DNA from: Xenorhabdus anantnagensis | GTDB lineage: Bacteria > Pseudomonadota > Gammaproteobacteria > Enterobacterales > Enterobacteriaceae | Direction of reading: 5' to 3' | Length of the DNA stretch: 64,000 bases | Assembly (NCBI RefSeq): GCF_028598555.1 | Contig: NZ_JAQRFN010000002.1 | Coordinates: 124,001 to 188,000 of the forward strand | In this document: piece after piece, positions 19,372 to 29,619 of the stretch | Layout of the letters: each line of letters starts with the position of its first letter | How positions within the stretch are numbered: the stretch's first letter is position 1 | Made by a program: the position numbers and the translations under genes | The notes under the pieces: generated by a model | The model's database searches: none | Told to the model about the DNA's origin: nothing | The model's input: only the letters and a program-made list of their open reading frames with translations

Positions 19372-20796
19372 TTATTGGCGCTTAATAGTTTTGATGATAT
19401 TGGTTGTTGAAATACCATCTTCGAAGTTCAATACCTTAACTTCTCCACCCGCAGCCCAAACATCTTCGCTACCGGCAATCTCTTCTGGCTTATAATCACC
19501 GCCTTTGACCAAAATATCCGGCAAGATACCTGAGATTAAGCACTGCGGTGTATCTTCTTCAAATGCTACAACCCAATCTACAGATTCCAGAGCCGATAAC
19601 ACAGTCATGCGCTGTTCCAACGGGTTTACTGGACGTGTTTCCCCTTTAAGGCGCTTGGTTGACGCGTCACTATTCACAGCAACGATCAGGCGATCACCTA
19701 ATTTGCGTGCGTTGGACAGGTAAGAAACGTGCCCCGCATGAAGGATGTCAAAACAGCCATTAGTCATGACGATACGTTCACCACGCTGGCGGGCCTGTGC
19801 AACAGCTTCTTTCAATTTGGCTTCACTCATTACGCCAAATCCGGTTTCTGCACGCCCCCGCACTGCATTTTCCAGTTCAACAGATGAAACCGTAGAAGTT
19901 CCCAGCTTGCCAACAACCACACCCGCGGCCGCATTGGCTAAGTAACAGGCTTCATTCAGCGGCTTGCCAGCAGCTAAAGCCGTTGCCAATACACCAATTA
20001 CGGTATCTCCAGCACCAGTGACATCAAATACTTCCTGAGCTTGAGTCGGCAGATGCAATGGGGGTTGTCCTACCTGCAACAAACTCATGCCTCGCTCAGA
20101 ACGTGTGATCAACAGCGCTTTCAGCTCCAAATCCTGCACCAGTTTCGTGCCTTTTTGTACGACATCATCATCACCCTTGCAATGCCCTACAACGGCTTCA
20201 AACTCTGACATATTCGGCGTCAGCAGCGTTGCACCACGATAGCGGCTAAAATCGCTGCCTTTTGGATCGATAAGCACAGGAACATTGGCTTCATTGGCCA
20301 GTTTAATCATGGCCTGAATCTGACTCAATGCTCCCTTGGCATAATCCGACAGTACTAACGCACCAATATGAGGCAAGGATTGTTGAATTTTTTCCAGCAT
20401 CGGCTGGGCATCCACGTTCTGGAAACCTTCTTCAAAATCCAGACGTAATAATTGCTGATTGCGTGATAAGACACGCAGTTTTGTGATAGTTGGATGAGTT
20501 GGAACAGAAACAAAATCACATCGGACTTTCACACTGCTGAGTTTTTCACTCAATGCCCGCGCAGCGTCATCAATGCCCGTCAAGCCAACCAAACGTGAAT
20601 TAGCACCCAATGAAGCAATATTCATGGCTACGTTAGCCGCTCCGCCAGGACGCTCTTCTATGGTTTCAACCTTAACCACAGGAACCGGTGCTTCCGGTGA
20701 AATGCGGCTGGTTGGGCCGTACCAGTAGCGATCTAACATGACATCGCCAACAACCAAAACACTTGCGCGGTGAAAATCAGGGAGTGTTACTTTCAT
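19372..20796 (-). CDS. hldE: Bifunctional heptose-7-phosphate kinase / heptose-1-phosphate adenylyltransferase
   Basis: Makes ADP-heptose for the LPS inner core. It has 474 residues from the ATG at 20796 ([12 protein letters not shown]), which has GGAG 6 bases upstream; the ATG at 20808 is too close to that site. Domain 1 (about 1-320) is a PfkB-type kinase with GGAANVAMN and the catalytic [11 protein letters not shown]. Domain 2 (about 340-474) is a nucleotidyltransferase with HAGHVSYL (HxGH) and [12 protein letters not shown]. The E. coli order glnE-hldE is kept. Confidence 0.97.
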   Translation of the reverse strand: MKVTLPDFHRASVLVVGDVMLDRYWYGPTSRISPEAPVPVVKVETIEERPGGAANVAMNIASLGANSRLVGLTGIDDAARALSEKLSSVKVRCDFVSVPTHPTITKLRVLSRNQQLLRLDFEEGFQNVDAQPMLEKIQQSLPHIGALVLSDYAKGALSQIQAMIKLANEANVPVLIDPKGSDFSRYRGATLLTPNMSEFEAVVGHCKGDDDVVQKGTKLVQDLELKALLITRSERGMSLLQVGQPPLHLPTQAQEVFDVTGAGDTVIGVLATALAAGKPLNEACYLANAAAGVVVGKLGTSTVSSVELENAVRGRAETGFGVMSEAKLKEAVAQARQRGERIVMTNGCFDILHAGHVSYLSNARKLGDRLIVAVNSDASTKRLKGETRPVNPLEQRMTVLSALESVDWVVAFEEDTPQCLISGILPDILVKGGDYKPEEIAGSEDVWAAGGEVKVLNFEDGISTTNIIKTIKRQ

Positions 20797-20888
20797 CCCA
20801 TGCTCCAAATATCAGAATAAACTGTTGCGGATATTACCATAATCACGTTCAGTGCCAGAAAACTTGATCAGGAAAAACGACTATTTTA

Positions 20889-20948
20889 GCTATTTCTATA
20901 ACTGCTATTTCTATAACTGCTATTTCCATAACTGCTATTTCTGTAACT
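20889..20948. repeat. 15-bp tandem repeat, 4 units, overlapping the glnE stop
   Basis: GCTATTTCTATAACT at 20889 and 20904, then variants at 20919 and 20934. The last unit contains the glnE stop codon (20935-20937), so the repeat has grown at the gene's 3' edge. Confidence 0.85.
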
Positions 20949-23799
20949 GTGCACTAAAATCATTTTCTAGCCATTTTTGCCAGCTATCACGTACCAATGC
21001 TTGCTGCTGGCTGAAATGTCCGGCCGAAACCCGGCTGGATAACGCTTGCAAAGCTAAATGATGCAGTTCATCACGCATGGTGATATAAGCCTGTGTCAGT
21101 GCCATCGCTTCTTGCTCATCCATAATGTTATAGTTCGCCATTAGCTCGAAAATTCGTACATTATCAGACCAGCGGGTCAACTTGGCATTTTCCGGGGCAT
21201 AACGCAGTACCTGATACTGAGCGATAAACTCAATATCTGTGATCCCACCCGGATCAGCTTTGATATCAAATTGATCTTGTTGATGGCTGCCCAAGTGTCG
21301 GTACATTTTCTCTCGCATCTCACGCACTTGTTGACGCAGAAGATCGGGATCGCGGGGAAGACACAATGTTTCACGGCGAATACGTTCAAAATGATCGCGC
21401 ATTTTCTCATCGCCAAAAACCATGCGCGCACGAATCAGCGCCTGATGCTCCCAAGTCCACGCTTCATTTTTTTGATAATCATCAAAGGCTTCAAGGGTAC
21501 TGACCAGCATTCCTGACTCACCGGACGGCCGCAGACGGGCATCAACGTCATACAATATCCCCGACGCTGTTCGGGTACTGAACAAATGCATGATACGTTG
21601 GGCAAGACGCAAATAAAATTGCCGGGCATCAATGGAACGAGCACCATCCGTCATCACATCCATGGGGCAATCCAGCAAGAACACCAGATCCAAATCAGAA
21701 CCATAACCGAGTTCCCAACCGCCCAATTTGCCATAGCCAAGAATGGCAAACCCTAATCCCTGCCGCTGGGATAAATGCGCCGGAACGCCGTAGCGTTTTA
21801 TCATTTGATTCCACGCCAGCTTTACAACAGCTTCAATAATCGCTTCTGCCAGATAAGTCAGATGGTCACTCACTTTCATTACAGGCAAGACACCTGCAAT
21901 GTCTTCTGCTGCGATCCGCAATAATTGTGCTTGCTTAAATTGACGCAAAGCCTCCAGCAATTGTTCTTCATCGTCTTCAGGAATACGTAGCAGATATTGA
22001 TAAAGCTCATCACGATAATCTTCCATCGGCAACGGCTGATACAGCGATTTGGGATCAAGCAGTTCATCCAGTAATAACGGATGGTGAGCAAGCTGGCTTG
22101 CTATCATCGGAGAAGCAGCACAGAGCCGGATAACGTGGATCATGACCTGCTCTGATTCCAGCATCAGTTCCAGATAAGTCGTACGGCTAACAATACTGAG
22201 CAACAGGGAAATAATCCGCTCCAAAACGATATCGGCATCTTCCCTGGCTCCAATTTTCTCCAACAGACGCGGCATCAATTGGTCAAGCACATCCCTTCCC
22301 CTTGGGCCAATGGTGCGCTTACTGACGTCTTTACGGAAAAGCGCCATCACATCAAGCATCTTCCGGGCTTTTGCATCATCAAGGTGAGGAATTAATGCGA
22401 TGAGTTCGTCTGGGTTCAGGGATTCTTGCCATAAACTCTTGAACGGTACATGGCTGGCCTCCTCACTATTCTCCTCTATTTCATCGCCAATCAATTGTCG
22501 GAAAATAGCCCGTACTGCATTCATTTTGTGTTCGGTTTCTGCCATCAATTCATTCCAATCGGCAAAATTCATTCCCCAAGAGAGACGAGCACGATCCAGC
22601 TCATTATCCGGTAAGGTTTGCGTTTGTTGGTCACGAATAGATTGCAGCAAGTTCTCAAGCCGACGTAAAAACAGATAGCTTTCTTCCAGTTGTTTCAACT
22701 GTTCCGCGGGCAATAAAGCCAAATCGTCGATGGCCTTCAATGCTGACAATAATGAACGGGATTGCAGGCTCGGCTCTCTTCCTCCACGAATAAGCTGAAA
22801 CACCTGAGTGATAAACTCAATTTCACGGATCCCGCCCGCCCCCAATTTAATATTATCTTTTAATCCCCGACGACGAACTTCCCGTTCAATCATGCCTTTC
22901 ATATTGCGCAAAGATTGAATTGCACTGAAATCGATATAACGACGGAAAATAAACGGTCGCAACATTTGGCGCAGTTCCTGACTATAATCCTGATCACCAT
23001 GCCCCAAAATACGCGCTTTCACCAAGGCATAACGTTCCCAGTCACGCCCTTGTTCCTGATAATAATCTTCCAATGCCGGAAAACTGAAAACCAAAGGCCC
23101 ACTATCTCCAAATGGGCGTAATCGCATATCTACACGATAAACAAATCCGTCTACGGTTTGTTGATCCAAGGCCTTAATTAACTTCTGTCCCAATCGAGTA
23201 AAGAACTGAGAATTATCCATGTCTCGACGGCCGCCTTGCGTTACGCCATTTTCTGGATAGGCAAAAATGAGGTCAATATCAGAGGAAAAATTGAGTTCTC
23301 CGCCCCCCAACTTTCCCATCCCCAAAATAAGCAGTGGCTGCGCCACACCATCACTATTCGTAGGCGTTCCCCAATCCTGACAGCAGCGTAGATAAAGCCA
23401 ATCACGGGCGGCTATAATCAGGGTTTCAGCCAGCATACTTAATTGCTGTAATGTCTGTTCTGTCGTACTGCTTTGCAATGCCTGCGACCATGCAATCCTG
23501 ACCAGCATCCGATGACGGAAAAGACGTAAACCCCGCATCAGACCATTTTCATCATTTGCCACCAGCAACGTTTGTTCTAACCAATGGGCATAATATTGCC
23601 ATTCCTCTGGTTGAGGGGGATTCTGCCGAATATCCTCCAGCCATACCGGATGTGATAACACGTTTTCTGCCACAAAATCACTTAATGACAACACAGCCTG
23701 TTCATTAGGTGAAAAAGACATTATCGTTTCCCCCAATGGCGGAAGATTCGCAGCGATATGCTGAAATTGTCGAGCTAAGGGTAATGAAAGTGGCAGCAT
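20935..23799 (-). CDS. glnE: Bifunctional glutamine synthetase adenylyltransferase/deadenylase
   Basis: Controls glutamine synthetase by adding and removing AMP in response to PII. It has 954 residues (E. coli 946). It contains two nucleotidyltransferase domains, each with a [14 protein letters not shown] loop and metal-binding aspartates: [13 protein letters not shown] (deadenylase half, about residue 180) and [13 protein letters not shown] (adenylylase half, about 690). [11 protein letters not shown] and [11 protein letters not shown] mark each half. It precedes hldE; ygiF lies 60 bases upstream, as in E. coli. Confidence 0.97.
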   Translation of the reverse strand: MLPLSLPLARQFQHIAANLPPLGETIMSFSPNEQAVLSLSDFVAENVLSHPVWLEDIRQNPPQPEEWQYYAHWLEQTLLVANDENGLMRGLRLFRHRMLVRIAWSQALQSSTTEQTLQQLSMLAETLIIAARDWLYLRCCQDWGTPTNSDGVAQPLLILGMGKLGGGELNFSSDIDLIFAYPENGVTQGGRRDMDNSQFFTRLGQKLIKALDQQTVDGFVYRVDMRLRPFGDSGPLVFSFPALEDYYQEQGRDWERYALVKARILGHGDQDYSQELRQMLRPFIFRRYIDFSAIQSLRNMKGMIEREVRRRGLKDNIKLGAGGIREIEFITQVFQLIRGGREPSLQSRSLLSALKAIDDLALLPAEQLKQLEESYLFLRRLENLLQSIRDQQTQTLPDNELDRARLSWGMNFADWNELMAETEHKMNAVRAIFRQLIGDEIEENSEEASHVPFKSLWQESLNPDELIALIPHLDDAKARKMLDVMALFRKDVSKRTIGPRGRDVLDQLMPRLLEKIGAREDADIVLERIISLLLSIVSRTTYLELMLESEQVMIHVIRLCAASPMIASQLAHHPLLLDELLDPKSLYQPLPMEDYRDELYQYLLRIPEDDEEQLLEALRQFKQAQLLRIAAEDIAGVLPVMKVSDHLTYLAEAIIEAVVKLAWNQMIKRYGVPAHLSQRQGLGFAILGYGKLGGWELGYGSDLDLVFLLDCPMDVMTDGARSIDARQFYLRLAQRIMHLFSTRTASGILYDVDARLRPSGESGMLVSTLEAFDDYQKNEAWTWEHQALIRARMVFGDEKMRDHFERIRRETLCLPRDPDLLRQQVREMREKMYRHLGSHQQDQFDIKADPGGITDIEFIAQYQVLRYAPENAKLTRWSDNVRIFELMANYNIMDEQEAMALTQAYITMRDELHHLALQALSSRVSAGHFSQQQALVRDSWQKWLENDFSAQLQK

Positions 23800-23859
23800 A
23801 ACTGTTTTCCTTACTGGCTGTTTTTTAGTCTTTTTTAGCTATTTTACATAGCGAAGGGC

Positions 23860-24867
23860 TTATCGGTGCTGAGCCATCAACCATTGCATTAACGCCAGCT
23901 TACATTGCAACCAAGAAGCGCTATAACACACGGTTTCAGCGTCTGAGCAATTTTCAGACCAAGTTGCGGTGGACATATTTAAAGCAACCTTTAATTCCGG
24001 CAGTAAATTAGCTAATGAATCCAATATCGGCAAATGTTCAGTCTGTCTTTCAGTCAGTTTCGTCACCCACTGTAAAACCTGCACCAATCCCATTTTTCCT
24101 TCTGGCAAACCTGCTAGCCACCCTTCTTCTTGCTCTTGCCATTGCGCCAGAATTTCAGTCAGAAGCACGGACAATGGCTGCTGCCATTCCAACTCGTCCG
24201 GCACTCTTGGCAATGTTTTATGTGATGAACCATTTTTATGTGATGAACCATGAACAAGCGCATATCCCCGTGCAGCCTTGCTTTTATTTGCTAAACGCAG
24301 GCCACTCTGTGATGCCAGTTTGTTCGCTAATGACAGAATATCAGTGACATTTCCGTTTTTCAGTTCCAGTTCAAACTCACAAATAAGTGAAGTCTGACTT
24401 CCTGAATCTTTATTTGCAGAAAAAATGGTTCCCTGATCCAGCACCACTTCAATTTCACTTTCTCCGTAAGTTATAAGCCATTTTTCACGGTTAAAATCGG
24501 TGCTGAATAATTTGTTCAATTGTGCCTGTAGATAAGCAAGATCGGTATTTTCAGGCCAGATATGGCTGGGAAATCGAGCCAGATCCAATTCAGGATGAGG
24601 CAAAGGAACGTTGAACTCAGGACGCTGGTGCAATCCCCCAAGCACTTTACCCGCCGTTTTCATGGTCATCTCATAGCGCCCGTCAAAACCACGAATGCGC
24701 AGCCCCATGTCCCAACGCCGTAATTGATTATCTGCCGTCTCAAAATAAATATTAGTCAGATGTTGTGGTGAAGTGTAATCATGAGGAAACTGAAATAACT
24801 GCTGGCGAACTGCCGGTATCGCATCAGGCTTCACGGACAGTTTTAATTCTATTTCTACAGAACTCAT
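23860..24867 (-). CDS. ygiF: Inorganic triphosphatase YgiF, CYTH domain with shortened CHAD domain
   Basis: Hydrolyses tripolyphosphate. The CYTH tunnel domain (residues 1-200) is intact: VEIELKLSV, the RRWDMGLRIRG basic strand, YEMTMK and CEFELELK. The C-terminal CHAD domain, which makes the E. coli protein 433 residues, is reduced here to about 130 residues; total length is 335. An 18-bp tandem duplication (GSSHKN GSSHKT) lies at the domain junction. Whether the shorter form is a lineage feature or recent decay cannot be told from one sequence. Confidence 0.9.
   Translation of the reverse strand: MSSVEIELKLSVKPDAIPAVRQQLFQFPHDYTSPQHLTNIYFETADNQLRRWDMGLRIRGFDGRYEMTMKTAGKVLGGLHQRPEFNVPLPHPELDLARFPSHIWPENTDLAYLQAQLNKLFSTDFNREKWLITYGESEIEVVLDQGTIFSANKDSGSQTSLICEFELELKNGNVTDILSLANKLASQSGLRLANKSKAARGYALVHGSSHKNGSSHKTLPRVPDELEWQQPLSVLLTEILAQWQEQEEGWLAGLPEGKMGLVQVLQWVTKLTERQTEHLPILDSLANLLPELKVALNMSTATWSENCSDAETVCYSASWLQCKLALMQWLMAQHR
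24216..24251. repeat. In-frame 18-bp tandem duplication in ygiF
   Basis: TTTTATGTGATGAACCAT occurs twice without mismatch (24216-24233 and 24234-24251), adding six residues at the CYTH-CHAD junction. Confidence 0.9.
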
Positions 24868-25139
24868 ATTTTCTATTCCTCAATGGATATTACAGAATTT
24901 TTTTCTTAATCCTGTTCACACTCTCTTTCACAAAAGAAAAACTTTCACAGAAGAAACATTTCACAAAAAAAATTCTCATAGAAGAGAAAAATAAACCACA
25001 ATAGGGTGTTATCTCAACAAACATCACATTCACTTCGCCAAAAAAAACCTAACAAGGCCTGTATTCAGCCTGTTGATATAGCACTTATTCTGGTTTACTG
25101 ATTGCACCCACAAACGTAACTCTTTACTATCCCTTAAGT

Positions 25140-25193
25140 AGTTTGAATCACGATAGTTTGAATCACGATTAGTCCATACTCGATTAGTCCATA
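25140..25193. repeat. Two adjacent 15-bp tandem repeats upstream of ygiM
   Basis: AGTTTGAATCACGAT occurs twice (25140-25169), followed by TAGTCCATACTCGAT and a partial second copy TAGTCCATA (25170-25193). They lie in the probable promoter region of ygiM, 24-77 bases before its start. Confidence 0.85.
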
Positions 25194-25216
25194 AACAAAG
25201 AACAGTTGAACATAGA

Positions 25217-25837
25217 ATGCAAAAACTACATCGATTATTTATCCTGTTATTGAGTTTCACTCTTCCATTATCCGCACACGCTGAAGAAAAACGCTATGTT
25301 TCCGATGAGCTATCAGCTTATATTCGTAGCGGCCCAAGCATTAAAAACCGAATTATTGGCTCACTGAATGCCGGTGAAGAGGTTATCTTAATCAGCCCCA
25401 AATCAGATAATGGCTTTTTACAAGTGAAAGACCAAAAAGGGCGTACAAGCTGGATACTCGCAAGTGAACTCAGCAATATTCCAAGCCTGCGTGAACGTAT
25501 CCCCTCCATGGAACAAGAGATCAAAACACTAACCGAAAAACTGTCCACAATTGACGATAGATGGAATGAACGTACTGCCGAGCTGCAAAACAAAGTGGCA
25601 ACCAGCGATAAGATCTTCAATGATCTGAAAAAAGAAAATGCCCAACTCCAGACTAAATTGATCGTCGCTGAGAAAAAGGTAGAAGCTGCCAATGTGCAAC
25701 TGGATAAAAAGCAAAGGGAAATTATCTTGCAATGGTTTGCATATGGCGGTGGTGTTGCGGGGATTGGCCTGATTTTAGGGCTGATATTGCCACATATTAT
25801 CCCTCGCCGTAAAAAGAAAGATCGTTGGATGAGCTGA
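25217..25837 (+). CDS. ygiM: YgiM, SH3-domain signal-transduction-type membrane protein
   Basis: 206 residues (TIGR04211-type). The signal peptide MQKLHRLFILLLSFTLPLSAHA is followed by a bacterial SH3 domain (about residues 25-95: YIRSGPSIKNRIIGSLNAGE). A coiled coil follows (about 100-170), then a C-terminal membrane segment (WFAYGGGVAGIGLILGLIL) and a basic RRKKKDRW tail. In E. coli ygiM and cca are neighbours and the role is unclear. Here the spacing to cca is 15 bases, consistent with one transcript. Confidence 0.92.
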   Translation: MQKLHRLFILLLSFTLPLSAHAEEKRYVSDELSAYIRSGPSIKNRIIGSLNAGEEVILISPKSDNGFLQVKDQKGRTSWILASELSNIPSLRERIPSMEQEIKTLTEKLSTIDDRWNERTAELQNKVATSDKIFNDLKKENAQLQTKLIVAEKKVEAANVQLDKKQREIILQWFAYGGGVAGIGLILGLILPHIIPRRKKKDRWMS

Positions 25838-25852
25838 TTTAAGGAAGTAAGA

Positions 25853-27070
25853 GTGAAAGTTTATTTGGTTGGCGGCGCCGTTCGCGATCAATTATTGGGC
25901 CTCCCCGTCACCGAACGGGACTGGGTTGTCGTCGGGGGCAATCCAGAGGCTCTTCTGTCTCTGGGGTATCAACAAGTCGGGAAAGATTTCCCCGTTTTCC
26001 TGCACCCTAAGACCCATGAAGAGTACGCGCTGGCACGCACAGAAAGAAAATCAGGTCAGGGATATACTGGTTTTACCTGTTATGCCGCTCCCGATGTGAC
26101 ACTGGAAGAAGATCTACTGCGCCGTGATTTAACGATTAACGCCATTGCACAAACGCCCAAAGGTGAATTAATCGATCCTTATCATGGTGCCAATGATCTC
26201 AAAAACCGTATCTTACGCCATGTATCCACCGCGTTTTCAGAAGATCCATTACGTGTGCTGCGTTTGGCTCGTTTTGCTGCCCGCTTTGCCCATTTAGACT
26301 TTTCAATTGCACCAGAAACACAAGTACTCATTGCAGAAATGGTCGCGGGTGGTGAATTGTCATCATTGACTCCTGAGCGTGTTTGGCGGGAAACTGAAAA
26401 AGCGCTCACTTCACAATCACCACAAGTCTATTTTCAGATTCTACGTGATTGCGGGGCCTTAGCCGTACTCTTTCCTGAGATCGATAACTTATTTGGGGTT
26501 CCTTTGCTTGAACATAATCCCGGGCTGCATTCATTACAGGTTTTGCGAATATCCACCCAATTGAGCGAAGAAATAGATATTCGGTTCGCCTCCCTATGTT
26601 GCCATGTCGCAATGACACCGCTGAAACAAATGTGCGAACGACTGCGCATTCCCAACTCGGCACGCGACTTGGCCACGATTGTGACGCAATATCACCATTG
26701 CGTACATACCGCAGAACAATTGCCTCCAGAAGCCCTACAGACCTTGTTTAATGCCTTGGATGTCTGGCGCAAGCCTCAGCGCATTGAACAGCTAATTACC
26801 TGTAGTAATGCGATCTATAGTAAGGCAATCTATAGTAAGGCAATCTATAGTGAAGCAACCTGTAACGAAGCAAGTAACCGTGGATATACAGGGGCAGAAA
26901 CTTCACCCTACCCACAAGGTGATTATTTGCGTGAAGTGTTTGCCATTGCCAGTCAAGTAAACGTCCAAGAAGTGATTGCCCGTGGATTTCAGGGCGCTGA
27001 AATTCGTACTGAATTGGAACGTCAACGACACATTGCCATCGCAGATTGGAAACAACGATCGATTTATTAA
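25853..27070 (+). CDS. cca: CCA-adding enzyme with a broken HD domain
   Basis: Adds and repairs the 3' CCA of tRNA. It has 405 residues and starts with GTG at 25853, giving [16 protein letters not shown]. The class II nucleotidyltransferase core is intact: [10 protein letters not shown], the RDLTINAIA loop, [10 protein letters not shown] and the [16 protein letters not shown] motif. The C-terminal HD phosphohydrolase domain of the E. coli enzyme has RFATLCHDLGKG plus a HHGHG stretch; here the sequence runs [21 protein letters not shown]. The HD pair and roughly 17 residues are therefore missing, and phosphatase/phosphodiesterase activity should be lost. A 15-bp in-frame triplication (26813-26857) lies further on. 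Confidence 0.93.
   Translation: MKVYLVGGAVRDQLLGLPVTERDWVVVGGNPEALLSLGYQQVGKDFPVFLHPKTHEEYALARTERKSGQGYTGFTCYAAPDVTLEEDLLRRDLTINAIAQTPKGELIDPYHGANDLKNRILRHVSTAFSEDPLRVLRLARFAARFAHLDFSIAPETQVLIAEMVAGGELSSLTPERVWRETEKALTSQSPQVYFQILRDCGALAVLFPEIDNLFGVPLLEHNPGLHSLQVLRISTQLSEEIDIRFASLCCHVAMTPLKQMCERLRIPNSARDLATIVTQYHHCVHTAEQLPPEALQTLFNALDVWRKPQRIEQLITCSNAIYSKAIYSKAIYSEATCNEASNRGYTGAETSPYPQGDYLREVFAIASQVNVQEVIARGFQGAEIRTELERQRHIAIADWKQRSIY
26813..26857. repeat. In-frame 15-bp tandem repeat in cca, 3 units
   Basis: ATCTATAGTAAGGCA at 26813 and 26828, then a one-base variant at 26843. It encodes repeated IYSKA in the Cca tail, in a place where E. coli Cca has only a short linker. Confidence 0.9.
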
Positions 27071-27120
27071 GACAACAGTCGATTTATTAAGACAACAGTC
27101 GATTTATTAAGACAACAATA
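27061..27120. repeat. 20-bp tandem repeat, 3 units, over the cca stop
   Basis: GATTTATTAAGACAACAGTC at 27061 and 27081, then a variant at 27101-27120. The first unit contains the cca stop codon (27068-27070). Confidence 0.9.
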
Positions 27121-27150
27121 GATTAATTAAGTTAACCAATTCATTAACTC

Positions 27151-27189
27151 AAGCGTCCCGGATAATTAATCTAATTGGGACGCTTTTTA
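27151..27189. terminator. Bidirectional terminator between cca and folB
   Basis: AAGCGTCCC (27151-27159) pairs with GGGACGCTT (27177-27185), followed by TTTAA on the plus strand. On the minus strand the stem is followed by GAGTTAATG, a weaker tract. It serves cca (plus) and may serve folB (minus, convergent). Confidence 0.7.
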
Positions 27190-27215
27190 ATGCAGTCAGC
27201 CAAAGAGCACGCCAA

Positions 27216-27569
27216 TCAGCTTGCACTCCGTTCAATCACTACACCGACACTTCTTGCTTGTGCAACCGCGCCCGGTTTACTGACTTTCACCCTTACCCAA
27301 GGTGAATCAAATTGGGTCAGCAAAATATTCGCTACTTCTTCTGCGACCCGCTCGACCAAGGCAAAATGTTGGTTAGCCACATGATTAATGATGGATTCAC
27401 TAACCTTGGCATAATCCAGACAATGCTCAACATTATCGCTGGATGAGGCTCGTTTGTTATCCCATCCCATTTCGATATCGAACACTAATTTCTGTTTAAT
27501 AGTTTGTTCCCAGTCATAAACGCCAATAGTGGTGATGACTGTTAATTCTTCAATAAATACGATATCCAT
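27216..27569 (-). CDS. folB: Dihydroneopterin aldolase
   Basis: Converts 7,8-dihydroneopterin to 6-hydroxymethyl-dihydropterin and glycolaldehyde in folate synthesis. It has 117 residues from the ATG at 27569 ([21 protein letters not shown]); the frame runs further upstream but this start matches the family and has AAAGG. Conserved features are GVYDWEQ (pterin pocket), [20 protein letters not shown] with the binding glutamate, and the active-site lysine in VSKPGAV. Divergent from plsY, as in E. coli. Confidence 0.95.
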   Translation of the reverse strand: MDIVFIEELTVITTIGVYDWEQTIKQKLVFDIEMGWDNKRASSSDNVEHCLDYAKVSESIINHVANQHFALVERVAEEVANILLTQFDSPWVRVKVSKPGAVAQARSVGVVIERSAS

Positions 27570-27678
27570 CACGACCTTTTCCCCGTTTTTCCGTTCGCCA
27601 GATACCACTTCCGACGAAATATGCGTATTATCCATTGTTAGACTTAAGAAAACGACCCTTATTCATTGGAGATATCTT

Positions 27679-28338
27679 ATGAGTGCTATCGCGCTTGGCA
27701 TGATCGTCTTCGCGTACTTGTGTGGCTCTATATCCAGCGCGATATTGATCAGCCGTTTGGCAGGGCTTCCCGATCCCCGTCAACATGGTTCCGGCAATCC
27801 AGGGGCAACCAATGTACTGCGCATCGGTGGTAAGTGTGCTGCATTGGCAGTACTGGTTTGTGATGTTCTAAAAGGGCTGATACCTGTTTGGCTGGCATAT
27901 AAACTCAACATTTCCCCATTGTATTTAGGCATTATCGCCATTGCCGCCTGTCTGGGGCATATTTATCCTCTCTTCTTCCATTTCAAAGGGGGAAAAGGTG
28001 TGGCAACGGCTTTCGGTGCCATTGCTGCCATCGGTTGGGATCTGACGGGATTGATCACGGGAACATGGTTGCTGACAGTGCTGTTAAGCGGCTACTCTTC
28101 ATTGGGTGCCATCGTCAGCGCATTAATTGCACCTTTCTACGTCTGGTGGTTCAAACCTGAATTCACTTTTCCCGTCGCAATGCTGTCATGTCTGGTACTC
28201 ATGCGTCATCACGATAATATTCAACGTCTGTGGCGGGGACAGGAAAGCCGTATCTGGCAGAAACTGAAAAAGAAACAGGAAATGACAGATAAAGAGAAAA
28301 TTCAGGCAACTAAAGAACAAGAGCAACAAAACGACTGA
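27679..28338 (+). CDS. plsY: Glycerol-3-phosphate acyltransferase PlsY
   Basis: Polytopic membrane enzyme that acylates glycerol-3-phosphate from acyl-phosphate. It has 219 residues from the ATG at 27679 (TTGGAGATATCTT precedes it); the open frame upstream is not coding. The family motifs are [11 protein letters not shown] (about residue 40), [18 protein letters not shown] (about 95) and the third motif around [13 protein letters not shown]. The C-terminus has an extra charged tail ([20 protein letters not shown]) longer than in E. coli. Confidence 0.95.
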   Translation: MSAIALGMIVFAYLCGSISSAILISRLAGLPDPRQHGSGNPGATNVLRIGGKCAALAVLVCDVLKGLIPVWLAYKLNISPLYLGIIAIAACLGHIYPLFFHFKGGKGVATAFGAIAAIGWDLTGLITGTWLLTVLLSGYSSLGAIVSALIAPFYVWWFKPEFTFPVAMLSCLVLMRHHDNIQRLWRGQESRIWQKLKKKQEMTDKEKIQATKEQEQQND

Positions 28339-28464
28339 GAACAATGGCTTTATTTCAATTTTATTGTGAAAGATACTACACTTTTTAATAATTGATTAAT
28401 TTCCACTCATTAAAGGAATTGGATTAACGCGGCAAAAAACCAAATAACCTATGAGAGAGACCTT

Positions 28465-29505
28465 ATGAAAGCACTTGTTTATCGTGGAGCAGGCGAAAAG
28501 CGTTGGGAAGAAAAAGCCCCCCCTCAACTTATTGAGTCAACCGATGCAATCGTCCGCATTATCAAAACCACCATTTGCGGAACAGATCTACATATCCTCA
28601 AAGGGGATGTTCCAACTGTAGATGCAGGACGAATATTGGGTCATGAAGGAATTGGGATAGTCGAGTCTGTTGGAGAATCTGTCCATAATATCAAAGTGGG
28701 CGATAAAGTGATTATCTCCTGCATCACAGTTTGTGGTCGTTGTCGTTATTGTAAACGTCAGCTTTATTCCCATTGTGAAGATGGCGGTTGGATACTTGGA
28801 CATAAGATCGATGGCACGCAGGCTGAAAAAGTGCGTATTCCCCATGCAGATAACAGCCTGCACCGTCTGCCGGAAGGCGTCAATGAAGATGCGGCATTAA
28901 TGCTCAGTGACATACTGCCTACGGGTCTTGAGATCGGTGTCATCAGTGGCAGGGTGCAACCGGGTAATACTATCGCCTTGGTCGGCGCAGGCCCTGTAGG
29001 GCTTTCTGCTTTACTGGCATCGCAGTTCTATTCACCAGCCCATATCATCATGATTGATACCGATGATAACCGCCTTCGTGTCGCACAACAGCTTGGCGCA
29101 AATACCATCATCAATCCAACACGTCAAAACGCGGTAGAAGAAATTCAAAAACTCACTGATGGCATCGGTGTGGATGTCGCGATTGAGTGTGTAGGTATCC
29201 CTGCAACATTCAAGATCTGCCAAGATATCATTACCGCTGGTGGATATATCGCTAACGTTGGTGTTCACGGAAAATCCGTTGAGTTGCACTTAGAAGATCT
29301 TTGGATCAAGAACATCACCATTACAACAGGATTGGTAAACACAAGCAGTACACCTATGCTGCTGAAAAGCGTCCAATCCGGCAAAATTTCACCTGAAAAG
29401 CTGGTAACTCATCGCTATTCGCTGAGTGAAATTGAAACCGCCTATGAAGTTTTTGGCAACGCTGCAAAGGAACAAGCCCTGAAGATTGTTCTGACGGCAG
29501 AATAA
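28465..29505 (+). CDS. Zinc-dependent alcohol dehydrogenase family protein
   Basis: 346-residue MDR-superfamily enzyme. The catalytic zinc site has CGTDLHILKG (Cys38) and GHEGIGIVESVG (His58, Glu59). The structural zinc lobe has cysteines in CITVCGRCRYCKRQLYSHC. The Rossmann motif GAGPVGL (about residue 173) precedes an acidic residue in MIDTDDNRLR, suggesting NAD preference. Similar proteins reduce or oxidise short alcohols and ketones; the substrate cannot be told. It stands alone between plsY and tsaD, absent from the E. coli neighbourhood. Confidence 0.88.
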   Translation: MKALVYRGAGEKRWEEKAPPQLIESTDAIVRIIKTTICGTDLHILKGDVPTVDAGRILGHEGIGIVESVGESVHNIKVGDKVIISCITVCGRCRYCKRQLYSHCEDGGWILGHKIDGTQAEKVRIPHADNSLHRLPEGVNEDAALMLSDILPTGLEIGVISGRVQPGNTIALVGAGPVGLSALLASQFYSPAHIIMIDTDDNRLRVAQQLGANTIINPTRQNAVEEIQKLTDGIGVDVAIECVGIPATFKICQDIITAGGYIANVGVHGKSVELHLEDLWIKNITITTGLVNTSSTPMLLKSVQSGKISPEKLVTHRYSLSEIETAYEVFGNAAKEQALKIVLTAE

Positions 29506-29570
29506 ACAAAGGGATAATCAGGTATCACGCAATTTGAATATACATCTTCCCTTTAATCAGATAATTAAAA

Positions 29571-29596
29571 GGCTGAGTACCAAATAGCACTCAGCC
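29571..29596 (-). terminator. Intrinsic terminator of tsaD
   Basis: A perfect 8-bp stem GGCTGAGT/ACTCAGCC with a 10-base loop. On the minus strand it is followed by TTTTAATTAT. It lies 24 bases after the tsaD stop. Confidence 0.75.
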
Positions 29597-29619
29597 CATA
29601 TCAAACAGCATATTTTTTA

